Positions 1-8,821 of a DNA stretch of 64,000 bases are shown piece by piece (the stretch's first letter is position 1; each line of letters starts with the position of its first letter). The notes beneath the pieces are model-generated. The model was not told the DNA's origin and searched no databases. It was given only the letters and a program-made list of their open reading frames with translations. This DNA is from Crotalaria pallida (taxonomy: Eukaryota; Streptophyta; Magnoliopsida; Fabales; Fabaceae): positions 19,039,501-19,103,500 of the forward strand of contig CM075650.1 in NCBI GenBank assembly GCA_037953625.1. Direction: 5' to 3'. Position numbers and translations under genes: made by a program.

Positions 1-172
1 GAAAATGTTCTGCAAAATGTGAAAGTCAATGATAACAATTGAGGAGAAAAGAGTAAAATAATTGAATAAATATTTGGATTGAGAGAAGTATTTAATGAAG
101 AATAAGATATGAAAATGTGTGGAATTCGACTAAGATGTGGCGCGAATCGGATAGTCCACAACCAGAGTAATG
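1..172 (+). mobile_element. LTR family A, left remnant
   Basis: Left piece of an old LTR that the CACTA-like element splits. It contains one hairpin unit (about 121-165, with the gtggcgcgaatcggatagtc core) that recurs at 3612-3955. The LTR start lies outside the window. Confidence 0.6.
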
Positions 173-194
173 TACAAAAAGTAGAATAAGTAGC

Positions 195-570
195 GCATAT
201 ATTTTGTAGCGTTTCTGGAATAAATGCTACAAATGTTAATTCTCATATTTTTAGTAGCGCTTAATTAATAAATACTACGGAATGTGAAAACTTTTGTAGC
301 AATTATTCCAGAAAAGTGCTACTATTAAGTTATCATAGAATTTAAAAAAAAAAATCTTTAATATTTGTAGCATTTTTACTGATATGCGCTACTGATTGTT
401 TATACAATTTGTAGCGCTTCCTCTATAAACGCTACTAATTATTTAACTAATTTGTATAGAATAACTTCTACTTATTTGTAGAAACATGAGCGCTACTAAT
501 CCTATAAAATTGTTAAAACTAATTCGTAGCATTTATTTAATAAGTGCCACTGATAAGTTGTTCTAAAAAA
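195..570. repeat. Left subterminal repeats of the CACTA-like element
   Basis: A motif of GTAGCG or GTAGCA followed by TTT or CTT, then about 10 bases and its complement, recurs roughly every 40-60 bp. In CACTA elements such repeats bind the transposase. Confidence 0.7.
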
Positions 571-633
571 TAAATAAATTTATTTGTTCCCTCTTAGAAA
601 CTAATCCCTATTTTTCTTCCCCACTCTTAGAGA

Positions 634-960
634 TTGTGTGTATTGTGTAGCTGCCCTCTGGTTCCGTTGCTGCCTCTCGATCGCGCTTTCTTGTTGCTGC
701 CTCTCGATCGCGCTTCTCGTTCGCTGCCTTCGCTGCGCCGCTGCCGCTGCTGTGCTTCGCGCTCCCCGCCGCTGCTGCAAGGACTCCCGCGCTCCCCCGT
801 CGCCGCTGCAAGGACTCCCACGCTCCCCCGTCGCCGTTGCAAGGACTCGCGGTCGTCGCTCCCAACCGCTGCCCCTGCTTCTGCGATTCCATTGTTGCGG
901 TTCCCTGCTTCTGAGATTCTATTGCTTCTGCGATTCCGATTGCTGCACATTGTTGTAAGC
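634..960 (+). repeat. GC-rich leader-like stretch with ~31-bp tandem repeats
   Basis: This is a sharp GC-rich island in AT-rich surroundings. Three tandem units built around gctgcaaggactc lie at about 772-850, and ctgcctctcgatcgcgctt occurs twice at about 672-715. Several frames are open on both strands, but the products are repetitive Leu/Arg/Ser/Cys strings, so I do not call a gene. It resembles the 5' UTR or first exon of a transposon or captured gene. A similar island lies at 58120-58330 in the other CACTA-like element. Confidence 0.55.
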
Positions 961-1089
961 ATTTTTTCCCTGCTTATTTTATGTTTTTTAATATCAAAAT
1001 AATCACTCTTATTTTGTGTTTCTGTTTATAATCTCCATCGTGGCTATCTCACAAGGACTCCAATCAAAAGTGGTCCAGTTGGGTTCATA

Positions 1090-1425
1090 GGTTTATAGTC
1101 ATGACTTTGGATTGTGCTTTGTGTAGGAAGGAGGAAGATTCTCTGCATATTTTCTTTTCATGTTTTGTGGCTGGTAAGGTTTGGTCTGAAATATGTGACT
1201 GGCTACAATTACCTCTGGTGCATAATGGAAATAATGTAGGTGAGTTTTTCTTAATTATATGAAGCTGTGCAAAGAGCATATTAAAGGTGCAACTATCTGG
1301 TTTGCAGTGGTATGGGTACTGTGGCTTCAACGTAACAAAAAGGTGTTTCAAGATGCAGATCCAGATATGACAGATGTGGTGGAGACAGATAGATCACATA
1401 AGAATGGATCGAAAATGGATGTTTG
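1090..1425 (+). pseudogene. LINE reverse-transcriptase zinc-binding (zf-RVT) fragment
   Basis: The plus-strand translation from about 1100 reads MTLDCALCRKEEDSLHIFFS and continues with C, then KVWSEICDWLQLPL. This is the Cys-x2-Cys...His...Cys pattern of the zf-RVT domain at the C-terminus of plant L1-type LINE reverse transcriptases. After a stop near 1260 and a frame change, the motif IWFAVVWVLWLQRNKKVFQ follows, the usual Trp-rich tail of the same protein. No reverse-transcriptase core is present. Its place inside a CACTA-like element suggests either an older LINE insertion or sequence capture. It is not functional. Confidence 0.75.
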
Positions 1426-1659
1426 TTAATTGATTGTCTACGGAATATGAAGAAGGGGGTGAAAGAGTTCATTAGGTTTGCAGTTCAGCATGCAGAAAAT
1501 CCTAGTGAAATCATATGCCCTTGTTTATCAATTTTTAACTGCATTAAGTTTGTAAGGTTTTTTAATCATAGAATTTTGATGTTATTAAGAATCCATTTTT
1601 ATATTTTCTTTTCACGTTCTTGTCTGAAGAGTTCATTTTTAATAAGGAGAGTAAGTTCT

Positions 1660-2965
1660 CGTTCTTAACTGCACACCGAACACATGAGTTGTTAAATGGA
1701 TGTCACCAATATATTGCTAATGTTCTTCTCTCCCATGAAACTGAAAAAGATAAGTTGTTTTTGGCACCTGTAAATGTTGCAAGGTCAGTTGATTGTTAGT
1801 AACAATGTTTACAAAAATGAACTGTATGAATTTTGTTAGATTTATTGTGTGCTAATACATTATTTTTATTTAGTAACCATTGGGTGTTGCTTGTCATTCG
1901 TCCTATTGAATTGAAGATATACTATCTGGATTCTTTGCATGGTAATCCAGCTAAGTACAAGCTAATGAAGGACAATTTTGAAAAGTATTGTATTTATTAA
2001 ATTTTCTGCATTCTATACGGATGTAATCATTCAAGGTATATACTTGTATTGACTTTTTGTTCTTTTTGGCAGAGGTTTGATAAGCTACAGAGTGCAAATC
2101 TACACCTAACATCAAATGGATTAAAATAAAGGTATTTATTACAAAACTTCGAGCAATTATTCTTGATTGTTGAACAATGAAACTTGAGCAAACATTATAT
2201 TCTATTAATTTATTACAAAACTTCGAGCAATTATCTGAAGCTTCATTAGCTATTATTGTTATTGTTAATTTATTAGATGTCAACTTCAATTTAATTTTCT
2301 TATAGTTTCGTTGTAAGTTTGCTATAACATTATATAATTGTTGAGTTTTGCTCAATTACCATTATTATTGAACCTCCAAACCTCAAAAATCTTTGTTGTA
2401 GCAAATTGTTTAGACTGATATAGTTCTTTGGTTTTCTTTGGTTTGCTGGCCAAGTTATAACATATTTGAATGCCTGCATATATTATTTAATTTATCTATT
2501 TTTATTCTTTTGATATAGGGCCTTCGTCAAGACAATGGTATAGACTATGGATACTATGTTATGAGATTCATGAAAGAAATCATCTTACACAACAACAATA
2601 CAATTCCAGAAAAAGTATTGTGTTACATTTTAGTTTAATTTATATTGCTGAGATTCTCAATTTTGATTATTATTCCATGTATATTTGTTAATTTTTAACT
2701 TAGCTTGGTATAACGTTGTAGTACTTTTCTGACTGTGGCTTGACATACTCTTCTGATCAACTTGATGAAATTAAGGAAGAATGGTCTCGTTATGTTGCTT
2801 TCAATCATGGCCTAAATAACTATTTGGTTTGGTCGGTATCTTTGTTTTTATTAGTTTTTAATTTTGTTCTTCTTTGATTTCCTTCATGGGTTAACACCCG
2901 AAGTTATAGGCATGTTTTGGTGAATATTTATTTTTGGTTTCAATTGCAGACCTATAGAAGAAATG
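1660..2965 (+). pseudogene. Ulp1-like cysteine protease (C48) C-terminal domain, catalytic Cys lost
   Basis: Exon-like blocks separated by AT-rich introns spell the C-terminal half of a Ulp1/SENP-type cysteine protease. They are HETEKDKLFLAPVNVA (about 1737-1785); NHWVLLVIRPIELKIYYLDS (about 1873-1935, with the catalytic His and Asp); RQDNGIDYGYYVMRFMKEI (about 2527-2583); and YFSDCGLTYSSDQLDEIKEE (about 2723-2782). In this family the third block normally has Asp-Cys-Gly, the Cys being the nucleophile. Here codon 2546-2548 is TAT (Tyr), so the site is dead. There are stops and no clear start. Such domains belong to ORFs of plant CACTA and KI-type Mutator elements; their role in the transposon is poorly known. 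Confidence 0.8.
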
Positions 2966-3214
2966 CATGTGCAATGGTGTCTAAGTTTAAGAGTTTTTGA
3001 AGATCATTTGTAGCAAGCACATGAGATTAGTAGAAATTGCTACAATATTAAAATGATATATACCTTATCATTTAGATTTTGATCACGTAGTTACTTTTTT
3101 TCATTTCGAATTTGGTATTATTGTAATGGTTTATTATTCAAAGATTTAATATTACTTTTGTTCGTAAATAGTATGTTCTTCTAGCAAATATTATTTATAT
3201 TAAAAAAAATTTCT

Positions 3215-3565
3215 AAACTTTTAGTAGCATTTATTAGGAAAAAGTGCTACTGAAACTATCAAACATTTATTAGCATTTATGAATTTGCTGAACATTTAGT
3301 AGCGTTTGAAATGAAAAGTGCTACAGAAAGTGCTCACTTTTAGTAGCAGTTTCTATAAAATGCTACTGAAAGTGGTTCAGTAGCATTTTATAGAAACTGC
3401 TACTAATTCTTATAGTTTTAGTAGCGTTTCATTATCTATTTTTTGTAGCATTCATAGCATAGGTGCTACTAAACAGTTGTTTTCAGTAGCGCTTTCGGAG
3501 GCGCTACTATTAATATAGGTACTTTTTATTACACTTACATACGTAGCGCTTCAAAGCGCTACAGA
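3215..3565. repeat. Right subterminal repeats of the CACTA-like element
   Basis: The same GTAGC-based motifs as at the left end occur here, many as short palindromes such as gtagcgcttc..agcgctac and gtagcattttatagaaactgctac (about 3380-3400). Confidence 0.7.
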
Positions 3566-3608
3566 ATGTGAAAAATAAACGCTTCAAAAATGCTTTTTTG
3601 TTGTATTT

Positions 3609-4576
3609 ATGTGTGGAATCCGACTGCGATGTGGCGCGAATCGGATAGTCCACGAAAAAGATTATGTATTACGGTTCCGAGTGTACGCGAGCCGGGGTTG
3701 ACTGTGATTTGCGCAAATCGGTTAGTACGCGAAAGGGAAATTGAAACTAATCCTCCTGCGGCCGGTTGCGAGTGTACGCGAGCCGGGGCCGAATCCGATG
3801 TGCGCGAATCGGTTAGTACGCGAAGAGGATAGTTTCACAAAAAGATGAAATGTGTGGAATCCGACTGCGATGTGGCGCGAATCGGATAGTCCACGAAAAG
3901 ATGAAATGTATGAAATCCAACTGCGATGTGGCGCGAATCGGATAATCCACGAAAAGAGGAATAGTTTCACAAGATATTTAATGAGAATCAAAAGACACTC
4001 GAAAGGAAGTAAAATGTTTATAAAAGGCAGCTTAATGTCAAGGTTGAAATGACATGATAAAAGATGTGAAAGTGTATTGAATGAAAATGGTTTTATTTGC
4101 AAGTGAGAATGATATAGCTTGGTTATATGAATATATGCATTATTTGTGCTAGATGTGTTTGGCTTAGTTGAGTATTATGTCATATCAGAAACTGCCATTC
4201 CTATTTTATGTGTAATGCTCACCTCCTTACCATTTTTCCAGGTACAGAGTTTGAGCTTACACGATTGCTGGCCGAGCAGGTGCACACTCCACTCCAGTGG
4301 AGGGTAAGTTAGTTAGGGGGAATTGTAGATTATTCAGTTATAATTAATTTATGTAGCACTGATTTATGTTTAAGTGTTGTTGATAGCCCTGTTGGCTCTG
4401 ATTGATATAAATGAATGTGTTTTTCAGGTTGCAGGAAAAATATAATTTTTGGAAAAGTCCGAAAAATAGAGGAAACTTCGTCCGTTTGACAGGAGATTTT
4501 TAATAATTAAAAAGGAAATTTTAACTTCACTATTTTAATAATGGGTAGTTAAGGGTAGAAAAGTGTAGGTGTTACT
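3609..4576 (+). mobile_element. LTR family A, right part and 3' end
   Basis: The LTR continues after the CACTA-like element. It holds a hairpin array (3612-3955), a pyrimidine-rich AG site (ccatttttccag, to about 4241), then a block gagcttacacga...gctggccgagcagg...cactccactcc (about 4252-4300). The same block stands in element D at about 43527-43585. The 3' end reads ggtgttac at about 4575, the decayed TGTTACA terminus. Homology to D covers the last 330 bp, including the aggaaactycgtcc segment. No PBS follows, so this was a solo LTR or a truncated end. Confidence 0.65.
3612..3955 (+). repeat. Hairpin array A
   Basis: About five units of 45-65 bp. Each has one arm (GTGGAATCCGA or CGCGAGCCGG-like), a 15-20 base loop ending in gcgcgaa or gcgcaaa, and the partner arm (TCGGATAGTCCAC or CGGTTAGTACGCG). 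Both arms change together between the two unit types. Confidence 0.65.
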
Positions 4577-4585
4577 GTACATTTG

Positions 4586-4750
4586 ATAGATAGCCGAGTT
4601 TTTTAAGCGTGATGTTAGGGGTTCGACTCTTGCCGTGGGTATGAAAAATGCTTGTTAGGAGAGACTGTACCCACTTTAGTGATTTTTTCGCCTCGAAAAA
4701 GACTAGTCTTTGGCTATCGACCACCGTAAGCCCTCTGTTCATACCAAAAA
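4586..4750 (+). mobile_element. Possible tRNA-derived SINE
   Basis: The segment has a Pol III B-box-like GGGTTCGACTC at 4619-4629 and an upstream region resembling an A box (gatagccgagttttttaagc). A body without coding potential follows. It lies directly after the LTR end. I see no clear terminal T or A tail and no target duplication. Family membership is an inference. Confidence 0.35.
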
Positions 4751-4902
4751 TAAACAATTTAGGAGTAATATAGAAGTTGTTCTATTTAAGTAAGTAGAAG
4801 AGGTTGGCACCTACACCCTATACATTATTAATTCCTGTGTTGCATGAATACAGGTACGGGCTGAGGTATGGCATTTTTAAAAAAATTAGGGTAGGGTACG
4901 TT

Positions 4903-4949
<47 letters not shown>

Positions 4950-5625
4950 AAATATAGAAAATTGAAAAAATAAAAATACAATCAACAAATTGAAATTCAT
5001 AGGAATTAGTAATTTCCTACCACACAACATATAATATTTGAACTATGTAAAAATTAATAAAAAAATTCAAAAACATCCAAAAATAAAGAGTGGTTGAATT
5101 CCTAAACTAGTTTAAACACTTGTTGTGCAAAAAAAAAAATCAAAACAAAATATGAGCATCAAACCACTTTTCATTATTGTTTTAAATCAAGATATATAGT
5201 ATTTATTATTCCATCACAACAAAGAAAAAGAAAACAGAGAAATATTTATAGAACATGAAAAACAGAAGTACCAGTTCGTAAGAGAACAAAACAGAGAAAG
5301 GGGAAACAGAGACAGGGGAGACAATTTAGAGGGAGACATCAAACTAATGAAGGAGGAAAACATAATGAGGGGTACCGCAAGAGATGGAGGGGGTCCAACA
5401 CAACGAGCGGTGGAGGGGGTCAAGCATAGTGAGGGACGGAGGGATCAAGTCAACAAGAGGAGAAAGAAACTTGAGATTTGAGTGTTTTTTCGGGTTAAAA
5501 TGAAAGACGGTGAGAAGATAATTGAAAAATATTGAATAAAGATTATTTTTCCTAATCCTTGTGAACAAAACACATCGTTTGAGAAAAAATTATGTTCAGT
5601 TGTATCACATGGTGGGTACGTCCGG
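4751..5625. other. AT-rich spacer without recognisable gene
   Basis: Apart from the TA microsatellite and a purine-rich stretch at about 5220-5345, I see nothing specific. It may be old degenerate repeat DNA and is the target into which LTR B inserted. Confidence 0.5.
4903..4944. repeat. (TA)n microsatellite
   Basis: About twenty uninterrupted TA units. Confidence 0.95.
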
Positions 5626-7564
5626 TGTAACACCTGCAATTTTTCCCATTTTAATAAATTGATTTTTCGAAGACTTCTGATTGGTCGATTCTTTTTAAAT
5701 TGAGAAAAATTATCATTGGATCTATAAATGACACGTGGAATGAGGGATATTGTTTTAAATGGATTGAGTATTTTATTCTGGTGTTTTATTGATTTGAAGG
5801 ATTATTTATTGATTTCCTGATTTATTGAACTTTGAAAATTAATAACTTTTGACTAGAATATCGAAATAAGACGGATTTACAGTCAAAACGATCGTAATAT
5901 AATGTAGAATTTATTTTTGTACTGTTCGGGAATTGTTTTGGCTGTTCACGAAATTTTTATATTTTGTGAGGAATTATAATGTTTTATTTCATGAGAAAAT
6001 TTAATTATGATCTTTAAGTATTTTATACCGTATGGAAAAAATATTATTTTCTACTATAAAGGTATGATGTACGGTTTGGGTATATTTTTATGCATTTGAA
6101 TTTTTATGCATTTGAATTTATGTATATAAGAGTACACAATACCCTAGGGTAACCCAATTAAGTATAACCACCCTATTAATACCCTAAGGGGACAAAGCAT
6201 TGATTACCCTACTTAATTATGTTCCCCACTAAGTTGGGTTGTCATAAAAGCCTAGAGTAATTAAAAATTGCAGAGAGTCCCCTCATGACCCTTAGCCTAT
6301 TTTTGACCCCCATTTTTATGCCTTGGACCCCAACTTAAATTTTGCCTATAAATAACCCCACAACCCCCACCCCTACACTCTTGTTCTTACACTCATTTCT
6401 TATAAAAAAAAGAGAGAGAAGATAGGGAGAGAAGAAGAGGGTGTCCGAGAGAGGGAGGAAGGAGAAGGAAGAAGAAGCTTGTGATTTTTTACTCCATTTT
6501 CAATCTTCTTCTAGGTAATCATCTTCTAGCTTATATTTTCTTCTCCATTTTCATTTTATTTTCGGTTTCTTAAAGCTACAAGAAGGGATTTTGTTGTTTG
6601 ATGATTAATAGCTCTTGCATGTTTATTTTCTTGATTCCTTTTTGATTTCTAAGAACTAAAAAGCAAGTATTTGATATTTAAAGTGGAAAAATGGACATGC
6701 ACCATGGGGGAGTAGCTCACGGTTTTGGTCCCTATTTGTTTAAAATAATTTTTGATTTTTGATATGTGTTTTTATGTTGAAATATGAGTTGAAATATGAT
6801 GTTCTTGAATTATTTGAAGTTGAATTGAAAAAAATTCTTCTTGATTCTTTTGTGCATATTACGGTTAGGGTTGTAAATTAGGGAAAATATTTTTGTTTCC
6901 TTGTGCATGTAATTGATTCATGATTTGTGATGATTATTTGGTATATTTTTATATTTTAAGTTTGATTTTAAGAAAAAAAATGAAATTTTGATTTAGTGTA
7001 TGTGTGAGGGATGTATTCGGTTTTTCGGTTCCTTCATGAGGAAATAATTTTTATTCTTGGATTCTTAATTTTAATGCATAAATATAAGTGCTTTGATGTT
7101 GATTAAGAGTTTTGTATGTTTGATTTGCAGAAATTCCTCTTACTTTCTTCATGCATGTCACGGCCTAAAGGTCTAAATGAGGAGAATGATTTTATTTTTG
7201 ATTGCATGTCATCCATCCTTAATCTTTGAAGCATAGTAGGTATATTTTTGTTTATTAGTAAAAGAATGCTTGAAAAAAAATGAATTTTTGTGATGAACTT
7301 GTTAAGCTAAAGGCATACGGTTTTGGGGAAAGAAATTATGTAAATAAGTTTAATGATTTTTGTTGAATAAATTTTGTAAGAATATGTGAAGGATTAAAGG
7401 TGTGTGTATGTGTTTGATTGACAAAAAAAATGTATACTTTGATATATGTGTGTATTCGGCCAAAGAGGAGGAAAGGATGAAATGATTTTTGTTTCACAAA
7501 AATAAAGTTGTATTTGAAAGCTTTAAATGAATTGTGTTGATTTAGGTGTTTTAGATTTGTACAT
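5626..7564 (+). mobile_element. LTR family B, segment 1
   Basis: It starts with TGTAACACC (5626), the terminus shared by most LTRs here. It has a TATA box, a pyrimidine-rich leader (6365-6530) and a donor-like AG/GTAATC at 6516. The rest is T-rich and non-coding in the style of the Tekay LTR. Tekay interrupts it at 7565; segments continue at 22794 and 51986. The LTR totals more than 4 kb and its 3' end was not found. Confidence 0.65.
6346..6354 (+). promoter_or_regulatory. TATA box of LTR B
   Basis: CTATAAATA lies about 720 bp into the LTR, followed by a C-rich then GA-rich leader. Confidence 0.6.
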
Positions 7565-8223
7565 TGTGACATCTGCCTTTTGACTCACTTCTTCTGCAAG
7601 TCCCTAATCAAGAAATTGTTTTAACCTAATTGATTTTAAAAAAAAATTGATTTAAAAGAGTTTTGATTTTATGATGGATTTTTACACTTAGAAATTTAAT
7701 TTACATGTGTTATGATTTTATGTGTTTGATTTTCTAAGGTTTTCAATGAATTTTTATTACTAAGGTTTTAATTAAGATTTTATCTTCTTAATTGAATTCG
7801 TATGATTTTATGGTTTTAAGATGAAAAATTATTTTACTTTAAGTTTCAAAAATCAAAGTCCAATCATCTTGATCTAGAATTATCTCTAGAAACCCTAATT
7901 AGTATCCTAATTTTTGATTAAACCCTAATCGAGCTCTTAATCATTGATTAAGAACTTAATCACTCCTTAAAACCCTAAACCCTCAAGGTTAGTGAGCTAA
8001 CCTAGAATTAGTCTTCACTAAACCTATGCTAGTATGGATTAAGTTTTTGATTAGTACCTTAATCCTTGATTAAGCCCTAATCTCTAAGGATTAGTGGACT
8101 AAACCTAAATTAATTTTCCTAATCCTACCCTAATCATGATTAGAACCTAATTAGTGCCTTAAACCTAATTAAGCTAACCTAATCTACCCTAAAACCCCCC
8201 AAAGCCGAATGCATGTGGGCATT

Positions 8224-8260
8224 ACTTGGCCACCAAGTTCATTTACTTGGTCACCAAGTT
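8224..8260 (+). promoter_or_regulatory. Palindrome pair 1, Tekay LTR
   Basis: ACTTGGccaCCAAGT (8224) and ACTTGGtcaCCAAGT (8245) start 21 bp apart. The 3' LTR has the same pair at 18197 and 18218, with one base changed in the first. Confidence 0.6.
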
Positions 8261-8378
8261 GCCATGCCTCAAAGTCAAACACATGACATCACTCTAATGA
8301 CCTAAGCATGACCTAAGGAAGGGAAAAAAAAGAAATAGAAAAAAAAAGGGGAAAACCGTGGAGGGACTTAGAAGCAAA

Positions 8379-8415
8379 ACTTGGTCCCCAAGTTTTGTAA
8401 CTTGGTCCCCAAGTA
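8379..8415 (+). promoter_or_regulatory. Palindrome pair 2, Tekay LTR
   Basis: ACTTGGtccCCAAGT occurs twice, at 8379 and 8400, again 21 bp apart. The 3' LTR copies are at 18351 and 18372. Confidence 0.6.
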
Positions 8416-8821
8416 GTTGCACTCAAGCCCCCCATGCAAGCCCTTGATGGCAAATAAGGAAAAGTAAAGAAGAATAAAAAGAAGGGGTCAAAACCGTGTG
8501 GAAGGAGTGAGTTACTTCTTCATTCCTTCATTCTTCATTCTTCTCTCTTCATCTTTTCTTCTTTCTATCATCAACACAAACAACAACAACACACACCAAC
8601 AAACACCATCAAAACCGTGAGAGAGTGAGAGAGAGAGGGAGTGGCCGAATTGAGAAGAAGATAAGAACCAACCCTACACCCTTCATAACCTAAGCAAGAT
8701 CAAGCCGAGCTAGTAAAGGAGAGAAGGAGAAACCAATAGACTTAGGAAAGGAGGGAGAAAACCGTGAGGAGTAGGAAGAACAACCCCAAAGATTGGACTT
8801 GATTTTGAAGTTTTTAATTAA

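Larger units (their letters stand above)
173..3608 (+). mobile_element. CACTA-like DNA transposon with Ulp1-type ORF remnant
   Basis: The element splits LTR family A: the same hairpin-unit sequence stands on both sides, and a 3-bp ATG (170-172 and 3609-3611) can be read as the target duplication. The ends carry many copies of a GTAGCG / GTAGCATTT subterminal motif in both orientations, typical of CACTA elements. The terminus is degenerate (TACAAAAAG on the left, the complement of ttttttgttgta on the right), so a perfect CACTA tip is not present. Inside are a GC-rich leader-like stretch, a LINE fragment and the C-terminal part of a Ulp1-like protease, the kind carried by many plant CACTA and some MULE elements. 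No transposase was found, so the copy is non-autonomous. A Ulp1-carrying MULE is the alternative. Confidence 0.6.

Noticed and set aside
634..1002. Overlapping open frames on both strands of the GC-rich island
   Set aside because: Open only because of GC-rich tandem repeats; products are low complexity.
4586..4750. Functional tRNA gene
   Set aside because: Only a B-box-like string is present; no cloverleaf can be drawn around it.
6120..6200. CCCTAGGG palindromes of LTR B as another 20-bp pair
   Set aside because: taccctaggg and taccctaagg start 40 bp apart (twice 20), but no clear middle copy exists, so I did not count it.
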